From the NCBI RefSeq assembly GCF_003347515.1, contig NZ_QEII01000269.1:186001-250000 (forward strand): DNA of 64,000 bases, in the 5' to 3' direction. Position numbers and translations under genes: made by a program. Under the pieces are notes generated by a model. The model was not told the DNA's origin and searched no databases. It saw nothing but the letters and a program-made list of their open reading frames with translations. This document shows positions 28,738-37,537 of the stretch, piece by piece. This DNA is from Rhodoferax ferrireducens (lineage in GTDB: Bacteria > Pseudomonadota > Gammaproteobacteria > Burkholderiales > Burkholderiaceae_C). How positions within the stretch are numbered: the stretch's first letter is position 1; every line of letters starts with the position of its first letter.

Positions 28738-29769
28738 CTACTTCGGGCCCGGGGACTTGATTTTGGCGCGCGGATGCGCCGCGTCGTAGGCCTTGGCCAA
28801 ATGCTGGAAATCCAGCCGGGTATAGACCTGCGTGGTGGTGATGCTGGCGTGGCCCAGCAACTCCTGCACCGCCCGCAAATCACTGCTGGACTGCAGCAGG
28901 TGGCTGGCAAACGAGTGCCGCAGCATGTGCGGGTGCACGGGCGTGGCCAGGCCCGCTTGCTGGCTACGGCGCTTCACACGCTGCCAGATTGATTGCGCGG
29001 TCAGGCGCGTGCCGTTGCGGCCGATGAACAGGGCGGCCTGGACGGTCTGGGGGGAGGTGCCCGGCCCCGGCTGGCCTGGGGCGTCCACGCCCAGGGCCTG
29101 ATTCCGCAGCGCCAGCCAGCGCGTCAATGCGTCGACCGCCTTGGCGCCCACCGGCACGGTGCGGCGCTTGGCGCCCTTGCCCAGCACATGGGCCTCTCCG
29201 GCTGGCAAGTCAATCCAGCCGCGAGCGGCCGGACCAGCCACCGCGTCCAGCCCGGTCAACTCACCCACGCGCAGGCCGCCGCCATAGAGCAGCTCGACGA
29301 TGGCGGCGTCGCGCGCTTCCAGCCAGGGGTCGTTGCTGTCACTGCTGAAACTGGCCAGCTGCACGGAGTCGTCCACGCTCAGGGCTTTGGGCAAAGGCTT
29401 GCCGGCCTTGGGCGCGCGCACGTCCTGCACCGGATTGCTGGCCACCAGGCCTTCGCGCCCCAGCCAGACGTAGAAACCGCGCCAGCCCGACAGAATCAGG
29501 GCAATGCCGCGGCCGCTGCGGCCCGCGCCATGCATGTGCGCGACCCAGCGCCGGATATGGGTGTTTTGCACCTGAAGGAGTTCGACTTGCGCCTGCGCGG
29601 CGTAGTCGCTTAACTTCTGGAGGTCCAGCGCATACAGCTCGACGGTGCGCTGCGCCAGGCGTTTTTCGACACGCACATGCTCCAAATAGCGCTCTGTCAA
29701 ATGGGGTGCCCCCACGCTTGCCACTTCGTGTGCTGCGCTGCCCCCCGAGGGGTCCGTGCCTTGCCCCAC
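28738..29769 (-). CDS. xerC: Tyrosine recombinase XerC with repeat-encoded N-terminus
   Basis: XerC works with XerD at dif sites to resolve chromosome dimers. The catalytic set is visible: Arg in GGLRVGELTG, Lys in LGKGAKRRTVPV, His-x-x-Arg in HMLRHSFASHLL, His in LLGHASI, and the nucleophile in VYTRLDF. The N-terminal SAM-like domain begins at LTERYLEHVRVEKRLAQRT. The first 21 residues come from a family B repeat. The GTG start at 29769 lies two bases after the DUF484 stop, and no other clear start is near. Its place after dapF and DUF484 is conserved in proteobacteria. Confidence 0.96.
   Translation of the reverse strand: MGQGTDPSGGSAAHEVASVGAPHLTERYLEHVRVEKRLAQRTVELYALDLQKLSDYAAQAQVELLQVQNTHIRRWVAHMHGAGRSGRGIALILSGWRGFYVWLGREGLVASNPVQDVRAPKAGKPLPKALSVDDSVQLASFSSDSNDPWLEARDAAIVELLYGGGLRVGELTGLDAVAGPAARGWIDLPAGEAHVLGKGAKRRTVPVGAKAVDALTRWLALRNQALGVDAPGQPGPGTSPQTVQAALFIGRNGTRLTAQSIWQRVKRRSQQAGLATPVHPHMLRHSFASHLLQSSSDLRAVQELLGHASITTTQVYTRLDFQHLAKAYDAAHPRAKIKSPGPK
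29706..29768 (-). repeat. Family B repeat at xerC start
   Basis: On the plus strand it reads TGCCCCCACGCTTGCCACTT, then TGTGCTGCGCTGCCCCCCGA and GGGGTCCGTGCC. It is nearly identical to the ddl copy over about 45 bases and encodes the XerC leader [20 protein letters not shown]. Confidence 0.8.
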
Positions 29770-29771
29770 GC

Positions 29772-30458
29772 CTACCTCAGGCGCGACAGCGCGGCGCTGG
29801 CCAATTCGGCCAGGCGCGCCAGAAAATCGGTGCCCATGGTGCTATTGAAACGCTGGGCGTCGGGCGAGGCCAGCACCAGCAGGCCAAAGGCCGGGCCGGT
29901 GCTGCCAACCGGCCCGGCACGCAAGGGCAAAATTGCCAGCGAGGTGGCCGCCAGCGGATCGGGCAGCCAGCTCACCGCCTCAAACCCGGTGTTGACGCCA
30001 CAAAACGGTTCCCTCAGCGAGGTGGCAAACAGCTTGGCGTCCTCAGAGACCCCTTGGGCAAAGTCGGCGTGGGCAAAGTGCGGCGCCACGCCCCACATCT
30101 TGATGCCCACCTGCGGCACGACAAACTGCTCGGCAATCTCGCCCGCCATCTGGCCCGGCAAGGCCAGCGGGTCGGCCACCAGGAACAGGGTGCGCGCCCA
30201 GCCCAGGAGCTTGTCGGACAGCAGCACGTTTTCGTTGCCGTTACGGATCATGTCCATGATGCGATGTTCCAGCACCTTGATCTTCTCGCGCAGCATGCCG
30301 GCCTGGCGCTCTTGCAGACTCACGGCGCGCTGGCTGTGGGGACTGGTGAGCTGCACTGCCGCCAGCAGATCGGCGTGGCGCTCGAAAAAGTCGGGGGTAT
30401 TGGCCAGGTAATTGGCGATGTCGTCTTCGGTGATGGGATTGGTGAAAGAGGTAGTCAT
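29772..30458 (-). CDS. DUF484 family GAF-like protein
   Basis: This 228-residue protein belongs to DUF484, a GAF-like family usually encoded between dapF and xerC in gammaproteobacteria and betaproteobacteria. The N-terminus has [20 protein letters not shown], a helical segment with [14 protein letters not shown], and a C-terminal GAF-like beta domain ending in [19 protein letters not shown]. The start ATG at 30458 overlaps the dapF stop (ATGA). No enzymatic function is established. Confidence 0.88.
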   Translation of the reverse strand: MTTSFTNPITEDDIANYLANTPDFFERHADLLAAVQLTSPHSQRAVSLQERQAGMLREKIKVLEHRIMDMIRNGNENVLLSDKLLGWARTLFLVADPLALPGQMAGEIAEQFVVPQVGIKMWGVAPHFAHADFAQGVSEDAKLFATSLREPFCGVNTGFEAVSWLPDPLAATSLAILPLRAGPVGSTGPAFGLLVLASPDAQRFNSTMGTDFLARLAELASAALSRLR

Positions 30459-31330
30459 AGGATGTCCGGTAGGTCGATTTCGCCGTGAAAAACAGTCGTG
30501 GCCGGTCCGGTCATCATCACCGGTGATGCCGCGCCGGCCCAGGAAATAGTCAGAATGCCGCCGTGCGTCTGCACGTCCACCGTGTCGTCGAGCAGCCCCA
30601 GCCGGATGCCACTCACCACGGCCGCGCAGGCGCCGGAGCCGCAGGCCAGGGTTTCGCCGGCGCCGCGCTCGAACACCCGCAGGCGAATGTGGCGTCTGTC
30701 CACGACCTGCATGAATCCGGCATTCACCCGATTCGGGAAACGGGCGTGGTGCTCGATCAGCGGGCCCTGCAGCAGCACGGGCGCCGTGTCCACATCCTCC
30801 ACCACTTGCACCGCGTGCGGATTGCCCATCGACACCACCGCTACAAAAACAGGAGCTGTCAGCGCACTGTCCACGAGGGCCAGAGGCCATTTTCGCCATG
30901 AACCGCTGATTTGCGGCTGCAGACCGATCGCATCGAACGGGATGTCGGCCGGCTCGAACACAGGGGTTCCCATGTTCACCGTGACCCGGCCATCGGGGCT
31001 GAGCAGCGGCTCGATCACGCCGCCCTTGGTTTGCACCCGGATGGCGTCCTTATGCGTCAGGCCCTGGTCGCGCACGAAGCGGGCAAAGCAGCGCGCGCCG
31101 TTGCCGCACTGCTCGACCTCGGCGCCATCGGCGTTGTGGATCAGGTACTCGAAGTCGATGCCGGCGGCGGGGGACGGGCGCACCGTCAAGATCTGGTCGG
31201 CGCCGACGCCGAAATGGCGGTCGCCCAGCAAGCGGTACTGCGCGGTGGACAGGCCGAGCCGCCTTTCGGTCTCGTCGAGCACCACAAAGTCGTTGCCGGC
31301 GCCCTGCATTTTGGTGAATGAAATTCGCAT
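30455..31330 (-). CDS. dapF: Diaminopimelate epimerase DapF
   Basis: DapF interconverts LL- and meso-diaminopimelate, supplying both lysine and the MurE substrate. The ATG at 31330 gives [16 protein letters not shown] at the N-terminus; an upstream in-frame ATG at 31360 would add ten residues. The two catalytic cysteines lie in [13 protein letters not shown] and [12 protein letters not shown] segment with [19 protein letters not shown] is encoded by a family A repeat and lengthens a loop in the first domain. Confidence 0.97.
   Translation of the reverse strand: MRISFTKMQGAGNDFVVLDETERRLGLSTAQYRLLGDRHFGVGADQILTVRPSPAAGIDFEYLIHNADGAEVEQCGNGARCFARFVRDQGLTHKDAIRVQTKGGVIEPLLSPDGRVTVNMGTPVFEPADIPFDAIGLQPQISGSWRKWPLALVDSALTAPVFVAVVSMGNPHAVQVVEDVDTAPVLLQGPLIEHHARFPNRVNAGFMQVVDRRHIRLRVFERGAGETLACGSGACAAVVSGIRLGLLDDTVDVQTHGGILTISWAGAASPVMMTGPATTVFHGEIDLPDIL
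30840..30894 (+). repeat. Family A repeat inside dapF
   Basis: The plus-strand reading is GCTACAAAAACAGGAGCTGT, then CAGCGCACTGTCC and ACGAGGGCCAGAGGCCATTT. dapF is transcribed from the other strand, so this copy is read in the antisense sense relative to the murC and murG copies, still without a stop. Confidence 0.65.
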
Positions 31331-31457
31331 GGGGGAATTATCCCTGTTGTTTTCCCCCACGCCCGCCCGTAAGCCTCCCGCCCCTAGGGCCGCCAGAGCG
31401 CTTGGGGGAATGCGTCGCCGGAAAAATCGACTTCACAATTCGTTGCAAAATCAGCCC

Positions 31458-33137
31458 ATGCCACGCCCCACCCAACTCCTGCACCCGGCGCGCGAACCCG
31501 CAGCCACCCGGCCAGCCGCCACCGTATTGCTGTTACGCGACAGCGACCAAGGCATTGAAGTACTGATGACGCGCCGCGCCATGACCGCCAGTTTCGCCCC
31601 CGGCGCCTATGTGTTCCCCGGCGGCGGCGTGGACGCATCCGACGCCAGCGGCCACGCCCAGGCGACACGGCGGGCCACGCAAAGCGATTTGCACCTGACG
31701 CAGGCCATCGCCGCCATCCGCGAAAGTTTTGAGGAGCTGGGCGTGCTGCTGGCGCGCCGCGCCGACGGCGCACCGGCCGACAACAGCGACATTGCGGCAC
31801 TTAACCGCAGCGCGCCTTTCACCGAACAATGCCAGACCCTCGGCCTGACCCTGGCCGCCGACGAGGTGTTTGTGCTGGCCCACTGGATCACCGACCGCGA
31901 CCTGCCGCGCCGTTTTGACGTGCCGTTTCTGGTCGCCCGCATGCCCGAGGACCAGACGCCGGTGGCCGACGAGACCGAGCAGTTCGAGCCGGTGTGGGTG
32001 CGCCCGGCGGACGCGCTGGCGCAACATCAGGCGGGCGGGTTTTTCATGATTTTCCCGACCATCCGCACACTGGAGCGGCTGCAGAACCACGCCACGGTCG
32101 ACGCGGTGCTGCAGGCCTGTGCCGCGACCGAACAGCCGCTGTGGACCAGTTGCCCGCGCGCCGGTCTGCTGGCCGGCCGCGAAGCCCGCTTCATGGAGCA
32201 TGAGCATCCGTACGGCGAACTGGCGCTGGTCTGCCCGGACGGGCAAATCGTGCACCCGCTGGACTGGCAGTCCGAGCAGCCGGTGGCGCTGCTGAAAAAC
32301 GTGATGCGCCTGACTGCGCCCAATCCTGGCGCCATGACCGGCCCCGGCACCAATAGCTACCTGGTGGGCGACCCGGCCACCGGCTATATCGCCATCGACC
32401 CCGGCCCGGCCGACCCGGACCACATCGAGAAGTTGTGGCGCGCCGCCAGCGGCGATATCGTCATGATTGTGTGCACCCATTCGCACCCGGATCACTCGCC
32501 CGGCGCCCTGCCCTTGCAAGCGCTGTGCGAACGGCACGGCCAGCCGCGCCCGCCCATTCTGGGTCTGCCGTCCGCGCCCACGGCGCGCGCGCACAGCGCC
32601 TTCACACCCGATCGACTACTATCAAATAATGAGCTACTTGCGCTTATTCCACGAGGGCTAGAGGCTGATTTTGCTTATAAATCCAGCCACACGCTGAAAA
32701 TCATCCACACCCCAGGCCACGCCGCCAACCACCTGTGCCTGGTGTTGCTGGAAGACGGCCTGCTGTTCAGCGGTGACCACATCCTGAACGGCAGCACCAC
32801 GGTGATCGACCCGCCCGATGGCGACATGACGGCCTACCTCGACTCGCTCGACCTTTTGAGCGCCGCCTGTGTAGAGCACCACATCGAGTTCATCCTGCCG
32901 GCGCATGGCTACGTCATCGGCGGTTACACCGGCGAGGCGGCCGGCGCCATCGCGCACCTGAAAGCGCACCGATTGAGGCGCGAAGCCAAGATTCTCAAAG
33001 TGATGCAGGCGCAGCCGCTAGCCTCGCTGGACGACTGGGTGCGAGAGGCCTACGACGACGTGCCGCCGCGCATGTGGCCGGTGGCCAAACGCTCGCTGAT
33101 GGCGCATGTGGCGCGCATTGAAGCCGCGCTGTCCTGA
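31458..33137 (+). CDS. Nudix hydrolase-metallo-beta-lactamase fusion
   Basis: The 559-residue protein joins two hydrolase domains. The N-terminal Nudix half has FPGGGVDA at 53-60 and the box helix RESFEELGV at 88-96, with an insertion between them. The MBL half begins about residue 280 with TGPGTNSYLVG and carries THSHPDHS (His341, His343, Asp345, His346), HTPGHAANH (His421) and GDH (Asp440), as in LACTB2-like proteins, followed by a winged-helix tail. The substrate is unknown; nucleotide or RNA turnover is an inference. The frame is open far upstream, but the ATG at 31458 is the natural start. A family A repeat encodes residues about 387-409. Confidence 0.9.
   Translation: MPRPTQLLHPAREPAATRPAATVLLLRDSDQGIEVLMTRRAMTASFAPGAYVFPGGGVDASDASGHAQATRRATQSDLHLTQAIAAIRESFEELGVLLARRADGAPADNSDIAALNRSAPFTEQCQTLGLTLAADEVFVLAHWITDRDLPRRFDVPFLVARMPEDQTPVADETEQFEPVWVRPADALAQHQAGGFFMIFPTIRTLERLQNHATVDAVLQACAATEQPLWTSCPRAGLLAGREARFMEHEHPYGELALVCPDGQIVHPLDWQSEQPVALLKNVMRLTAPNPGAMTGPGTNSYLVGDPATGYIAIDPGPADPDHIEKLWRAASGDIVMIVCTHSHPDHSPGALPLQALCERHGQPRPPILGLPSAPTARAHSAFTPDRLLSNNELLALIPRGLEADFAYKSSHTLKIIHTPGHAANHLCLVLLEDGLLFSGDHILNGSTTVIDPPDGDMTAYLDSLDLLSAACVEHHIEFILPAHGYVIGGYTGEAAGAIAHLKAHRLRREAKILKVMQAQPLASLDDWVREAYDDVPPRMWPVAKRSLMAHVARIEAALS
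32616..32683 (+). repeat. Family A repeat in Nudix-MBL gene
   Basis: The reading is CTACTATCAAATAATGAGCT, then ACTTGCGCTTATTCC and ACGAGGGCTAGAGGCTGATT, then TTGCTTATAAA. This is one of the most complete copies, with the A/T-rich tail. It is translated as LLSNNELLALIPRGLEADF. Confidence 0.75.
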
Positions 33138-33249
33138 GCGCGGGCGACCGCCTGCGTCCTGGCGCTTGAAACGGAAGCTGGCACCGCTTGAAATCGGCCC
33201 GCCTCGGGCCCAGCTACAGGCCTGTTGAACTTTCACCCGGGAACAGACC

Positions 33250-34068
33250 TTGCCAGCCCTCATCATTTCCTGTCTGGCCTTGCTGTTTGTCCTCTGGTTG
33301 CTGGGCGAGCCCTACCTGATCGAGCGCAAACGCCAACGGATTCGCGCCCGGCCGTTTCCCGCCGCCTGGCGCGACATCCTAAAACGGCGCGTGCCCTATG
33401 TGCGCGCCATGCCGGTCGATTTGCAGCTGCAGCTCAAGCAGCACATCCAGGTCTTCTTGGCCGAGAAAGCGTTCATTGGTTGTGATGGTCTGGAGATGAC
33501 AGACGACATACGGGTGACGATCGCCGCGCAAGCCTGCCTGTTGATTCTCAACCGCCCGCGCGACTACTACCCTAACCTGCGCCAGATCCTGGTCTACCCC
33601 GGCAGCTTTGTGGTCGAGCGCGCCCACACCGACGGCATTGGGGTGGCCCACCACGCCCGCCAGGTGCTATCCGGGGAATCGTGGTCGGAAGGGCAGGTGA
33701 TCCTGTCCTGGCACGACACCCTGGAGGGCGCCGCCATTCCCAACGATGGCCAGAACGTGGTGATCCATGAATTTGCCCACCAGCTCGACCAGGAAACCGG
33801 CATTGCCAACGGCGCGCCGGTGCTGGCGCGGCGCGATCATTACAGGCGCTGGTCGCGGGTGCTCGGGGCTGAATTCCGCTTGCTGCAAAGGCGCACAGCG
33901 CTGGGAGTGGACACCTTGTTCAGCGACTACGGCGCCACCGACCCGGCTGAATTTTTCGCAGTCATCTCCGAGGTCTTCTTCGAGCAGCCGCAGCGCATGG
34001 CCGCTGAGCACCCGGCGCTATACGACGAGCTGACACGGCTGTACCGGCTCGATCCGCTGAGCTGGTGA
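33250..34068 (+). CDS. mtfA: MtfA-like zinc metallopeptidase
   Basis: MtfA in enterobacteria is a cytosolic zinc aminopeptidase that binds the Mlc repressor. The 272-residue product has the catalytic HEFAHQLDQ motif and the downstream glutamate region DPAEFFAVISEVFFEQP, plus the family element QILVYPGSFVV. The N-terminus has a hydrophobic stretch (LIISCLALLFVLWLLG) that could anchor it to the membrane. The frame begins at TTG 33250. No Mlc or pts genes are nearby. Confidence 0.9.
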   Translation: MPALIISCLALLFVLWLLGEPYLIERKRQRIRARPFPAAWRDILKRRVPYVRAMPVDLQLQLKQHIQVFLAEKAFIGCDGLEMTDDIRVTIAAQACLLILNRPRDYYPNLRQILVYPGSFVVERAHTDGIGVAHHARQVLSGESWSEGQVILSWHDTLEGAAIPNDGQNVVIHEFAHQLDQETGIANGAPVLARRDHYRRWSRVLGAEFRLLQRRTALGVDTLFSDYGATDPAEFFAVISEVFFEQPQRMAAEHPALYDELTRLYRLDPLSW

Positions 34069-34096
34069 GAGCGCCCGCGCGGTTAACATCCTGCCA

Positions 34097-34885
34097 ATGA
34101 TTCCGAACAAAAAACCTGCCCCCCGCGTTCCCCGCACGGACGAACGCCTGGCCAAGCGTGTCGCCGAAATGGTGCCCTGCTCGCGCCGCGAGGCCGAGCA
34201 ATACATTGAAGGTGGCTGGGTCAGCGTCAACGGGCAGGTGGTGGAGGAGCCGATGTTCCGGGTGTCTGACCACAAGGTGGAAATCGACCGCAACGCCAGC
34301 CTGATGGAACTGGCCGATGTAACAATTTTGCTGCACAAGCCGCCGGGCTTTGACGCCATGGCCGAGCCGGGCGAGGCCAATCGCAAGGTCAAGCCGGCGC
34401 AGCAATTGCTGAGCGCCGCCACCCATGCCGCCGATGACGCCTCGGACGTGCGCCTGCTCAAGCGCCACTTTGCCCACCTCACCGCGGCCGTAGAGCTGGA
34501 GACGGGCGCCAGCGGCCTGGTCGTCTTCACGCAGGACTGGCGCGTGCTGCGCAAGCTGGAGGAAGACGCGGGGGTGATCGAGCAGGAAATCATCGTCGAA
34601 GTCAGCGGCGAGGTCGCGCCCGGGATTCTGGACCGGCTCAACCACGGACTCGCCTCCGACGGCCATCCACTGCCGCCGGTCAAAGTCAGCCTCAACAGCA
34701 CGAGTGACAGCACCTCCAAGCTGCGTTTTGCGGTCAAGGGCTCGCATCCCGGCCTGATCGCCTATCTGTGCGAGCGCGTCGGACTGCAGATTGTGAGTAT
34801 GAAGCGCATTCGCGTGGGCCGGGTTTCCATGACCCAGCTGCCCTCCGGGCAGTGGCGCTACCTGCAGACGCACGAGCGTTTCTAG
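34097..34885 (+). CDS. RsuA/RluF-like pseudouridine synthase homologue, catalytic residues altered
   Basis: The N-terminal S4 RNA-binding domain spans about residues 15-65 (ERLAKRVAEMVPCSRREAEQ), followed by a pseudouridine synthase fold ending with the conserved KRIRVGRVSMTQLPSGQW. The catalytic motif is changed. Where active enzymes have R-L-D-x-x-T-S-G, this protein has E133-L-E135-x-x-A-S-G, so the essential Asp is Glu and the Arg is lost. The K-x-Y motif is also replaced (Gln163, Ile165). It may be an RNA-binding protein without enzymatic activity, a reading supported only by the sequence. Confidence 0.85.
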   Translation: MIPNKKPAPRVPRTDERLAKRVAEMVPCSRREAEQYIEGGWVSVNGQVVEEPMFRVSDHKVEIDRNASLMELADVTILLHKPPGFDAMAEPGEANRKVKPAQQLLSAATHAADDASDVRLLKRHFAHLTAAVELETGASGLVVFTQDWRVLRKLEEDAGVIEQEIIVEVSGEVAPGILDRLNHGLASDGHPLPPVKVSLNSTSDSTSKLRFAVKGSHPGLIAYLCERVGLQIVSMKRIRVGRVSMTQLPSGQWRYLQTHERF

Positions 34886-34918
34886 AATGGGCCACGGGGC
34901 GCCGGACGCGCCCCCGTC

Positions 34919-35815
34919 TCAGTGGCTGAAAAGCTGCTTGCGCGCGGTTTCGGTGATGGCCACAACGCAGGGGTGCGTGATGCGGCGCTCCACCGACACC
35001 GCAAAAAACTCCTCCACCAGCTCGTCGGTGCGACCGATCACCGCCACGCCGAACTGCGCAGCCGTTTCAGCCTCCAGCACCGTGGGGGCCATGAATATAC
35101 CGCTGCCTTCGCGGCCAAAGGCCTTCATCAACGCGACGTCGTCAAACTCCCCGATGATGCGGGGGTGAATGTCATGGCGGGTCAACCAGCTCTCCAACTG
35201 GGGCCGCACCGACGCCGAGGCACCCGGGACCAGCATCGGCATGTCGTTCAGGCACTGGGGGAAATCGCCGTGTAGTTGGGCTTGAAGATTCGGCGCACAG
35301 AAAAAACTCATCGCCGTGCTGCCCAGCGGATGGTTGAAGGCCTTGACGCTGATGCGTCTGGGCATGGGTTCATCCGCAATCACCAAGTCCAGCCGGTGCA
35401 AGGCCAGTTGCGCCAGCAGGTCGGGGAATTTGCCTTCGCTACAGATCAGCCGCACCGGCTCGGCGATTGAAAAAGCCGGCTCCAGCAGCCGGTAGACCAC
35501 CGACTTGGCCACGGAATCGGCAACGCCGACCCGGAAGTCCAGCACGCGCTGACCATCCCGCGCCTGGCGCAAGGCGACTTCCAGCTCGGCGCCCAGCGTG
35601 AAAATCTGTTCGGCATAACCCAGGGCCAGCCGGCCGTCGTCGGTCAGCGCCAGCTGGCGGCCACTTTTGCGAAACAACTTGCGGCCGAGCCAATCTTCCA
35701 GCAGCTTGATCTGCCCGGACAGGGTTTGCGGCGTGGTGTGCAGCTGCTCGCCCGCGCGCATCACGCCCCCGGCCTTGGCGGTGACCCAAAAATAGTGCAA
35801 GTGCTTGAAATTCAT
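34919..35815 (-). CDS. nhaR: LysR-type regulator, NhaR-like
   Basis: The 298-residue regulator has the N-terminal winged HTH beginning MNFKHLHYFWVTAKAGGVMR, the starting pattern of NhaR, which activates sodium/proton antiporter genes in response to Na+. The effector domain contains VGVADSVAKSVVYRLLEPA and VPGASASVRPQLESWL. No nhaA gene is beside it, so the regulon here is unknown. The gene converges with the pseudouridine synthase homologue. Confidence 0.88.
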   Translation of the reverse strand: MNFKHLHYFWVTAKAGGVMRAGEQLHTTPQTLSGQIKLLEDWLGRKLFRKSGRQLALTDDGRLALGYAEQIFTLGAELEVALRQARDGQRVLDFRVGVADSVAKSVVYRLLEPAFSIAEPVRLICSEGKFPDLLAQLALHRLDLVIADEPMPRRISVKAFNHPLGSTAMSFFCAPNLQAQLHGDFPQCLNDMPMLVPGASASVRPQLESWLTRHDIHPRIIGEFDDVALMKAFGREGSGIFMAPTVLEAETAAQFGVAVIGRTDELVEEFFAVSVERRITHPCVVAITETARKQLFSH

Positions 35816-36013
35816 GTGAACGTTTCTATAAATCCGCTATCGGAGGTAGGGCACGGCACGCCAGACGGTTGTACCGGTCTTTGAGAGGGGTGCAAGCGAT
35901 GCGGCAACACCGCCTGCAGCCTCGTGATGGCAACAGTCTATTCGGTTTTTTCGAAGTTAAATTGTTACAAATTCGAATTTACGCGAAGTGATTTGCACCT
36001 TATAGTGAACTCA

Positions 36014-36030
36014 GTCACACACCTCGTGAC
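36014..36030. promoter_or_regulatory. Inverted repeat upstream of Rrf2 gene
   Basis: GTCAC-N7-GTGAC, a perfect 5-base dyad, lies just downstream of a promoter-like TTTACG-N17-TATAGT (TATAGT at 36001-36006) and 20 bases before the Rrf2 start codon. The position suits an autoregulatory operator. Confidence 0.5.
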
Positions 36031-36049
36031 GCTGACAGGAGATAAAAAC

Positions 36050-36586
36050 ATGCGATTAAGTACCAAAGGGCGATTCGCCGTCACCGCGATGATTGACGTC
36101 GCGCTTCGCGAAGGTTCGGGCCCGGTCCCGCTGTCCGACATTGCGGTGCGTCACCAGATTTCACTGTCCTACCTGGAGCAGATGTTCAGCAAATTGCGCC
36201 AGCATGGCCTGGTGGAGAGCACCCGTGGCCCGGGCGGCGGCTACGCGCTGGGTCACCGCGCCGAAAGCATCACGGTCGCCGACATCATCGGCGCCGTCGA
36301 AGGCAGCCCACCACACGGCAGCGCCATCGCAGGCCAGCAGAGCGAAGGGCTGGCCCAGGACATGACGCAAGATTTGTGGGACGCTCTGCGCTCCAAAATG
36401 GAGGACTACATGCAGTCCATCACCTTGCGCAGCCTGGCCGCCGGTCAACGCGCCAAAGGCGTTCAGGTAGAAGAACGCAAAGTGGTCAACCGCGGCGTGT
36501 TCAAGAAACCCAAGGCCGAACCCGTGCGGGCCAACACGCCAAATTCCGTGTTTGCGCTGGGACGGGTGTCCCTGGCCCGAGGCTAG
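36050..36586 (+). CDS. Rrf2-family regulator, IscR-like but without cysteines
   Basis: The 178-residue protein begins MRLSTKGRFAVTAMIDVALR and has the Rrf2 winged HTH with SYLEQMFSKLRQHGLVEST and RGPGGGYALG, close to IscR. IscR binds a [2Fe-2S] cluster through three cysteines near residues 92-104. Here that region is SPPHGSAIAGQQSEG, and the whole protein has no cysteine. It cannot hold the cluster, so it should act like apo-IscR or use another signal. The start is supported by ACAGGAGAT eight bases upstream; no isc genes follow. Confidence 0.92.
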   Translation: MRLSTKGRFAVTAMIDVALREGSGPVPLSDIAVRHQISLSYLEQMFSKLRQHGLVESTRGPGGGYALGHRAESITVADIIGAVEGSPPHGSAIAGQQSEGLAQDMTQDLWDALRSKMEDYMQSITLRSLAAGQRAKGVQVEERKVVNRGVFKKPKAEPVRANTPNSVFALGRVSLARG

Positions 36587-36596
36587 ACCAGGCGCG

Positions 36597-37475
36597 TCAG
36601 GGTAGTTTTGGCGGGAAACCGCCGGTGCTGCCCGTTTCGATGGCGACGTCTCGCCCCGCGCCCAAGCGCTCGTTCGTCCAGCGCAACAAGTCCTGCCACA
36701 TCTGGCGCATCTCGGCGTCCAGCGGCGTTCGGGTTGAATTGGGCAATTCGACGGTGACCACCGGCACGCCTTTGTGCACACCGCCATAGTTGCCCAGAGA
36801 GCCGGGGAAAACGCCGACCTGATCGAGGTAGAGGCGCCCCAGCCGGGACGGCGGCACCGAGGGTCCATCAAAATCCAATACCCCGTAGGGCGCATGAATG
36901 CTGACAATCAGGTGCGGTTTAAAACCGCGCATCTGGTTATGCAAGAACTGTGATTCCGGCTCGGACAACGGCTGGGGACCGGGCCAGCGGCGAGGGTCTT
37001 TGCCGGTCCGTTTTTCCCAGTACACCTTGGCGTCGCGCGCCCAGTTGGGCGTGGGAAAGTTGCGGTTCAAATCCACGCCACGGGCATTGACGCGTTGCGG
37101 CGACGCGCTGAAGACGCCGTCCGGATTCAGCACCGGCACAAAGCGCCAGTGAATCCCATGTCGTGTGTCGACGGGCATCTGCCCTGCCAGTTTGATCCAG
37201 TGCAAGGCTACCGCCGCGGAAGACAGCTCATCACCATGAATGGCGCCCACCACCAGCACACGCAAGGTGGCTTGGTCCGGCTTGATATCCCGCGCCCACA
37301 GCGTTCGCCCTTTCACCGAGCGGGCGACGGTTGGCTGGAGTTGCGCTGCCTCGCACAAGGCGCGCTGCACATTCGGCAATTTCGCTGAAAAATCAACGCA
37401 AGGCCCCGCCGAATGGGCGTTGAAAGCTACCAAAAATATAGCAATGAGAGTGAGCGTGAAGCGATGAACTGACAT
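36597..37475 (-). CDS. Exported M14 zinc carboxypeptidase, MpaA-like
   Basis: The 292-residue product starts with a signal peptide (RFTLTLIAIFLVAFNAHSA). The M14 zinc-binding residues are in GAIHGDELSS (His, Glu) and SIHAPYGV (His), with NARGVDLNRNFP giving the substrate carboxylate-binding Asn-Arg pair and VTVELPNSTR the catalytic Glu. It most resembles murein peptide amidase MpaA, which removes meso-diaminopimelate from tripeptides, but it is exported where MpaA is cytosolic. Confidence 0.88.
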   Translation of the reverse strand: MSVHRFTLTLIAIFLVAFNAHSAGPCVDFSAKLPNVQRALCEAAQLQPTVARSVKGRTLWARDIKPDQATLRVLVVGAIHGDELSSAAVALHWIKLAGQMPVDTRHGIHWRFVPVLNPDGVFSASPQRVNARGVDLNRNFPTPNWARDAKVYWEKRTGKDPRRWPGPQPLSEPESQFLHNQMRGFKPHLIVSIHAPYGVLDFDGPSVPPSRLGRLYLDQVGVFPGSLGNYGGVHKGVPVVTVELPNSTRTPLDAEMRQMWQDLLRWTNERLGAGRDVAIETGSTGGFPPKLP

Positions 37476-37537
37476 ACCCGCAAGTTTAACGGCCGGTACC
37501 GGAAAATGCGCTGCGCCCGGAGCGGCGCCATAAAAGT

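Noticed and set aside
31353..31408. GC-rich inverted repeat upstream of dapF as a fourth family B copy
   Set aside because: It shares CCCCCACGC and CCCCTAGGGC pieces, but the middle does not align, so it may be a different element.
30498..31457. 320-residue upstream extension of the Nudix-MBL frame
   Set aside because: It lies antisense to dapF and lacks domain signals; ATG 31458 matches the Nudix start.
37425..37470. GCTACCAAAAATATAGC in the carboxypeptidase signal peptide as a family A copy
   Set aside because: Only the first block is present; the TTGCGCA and GGGCTAGAGG blocks are missing.
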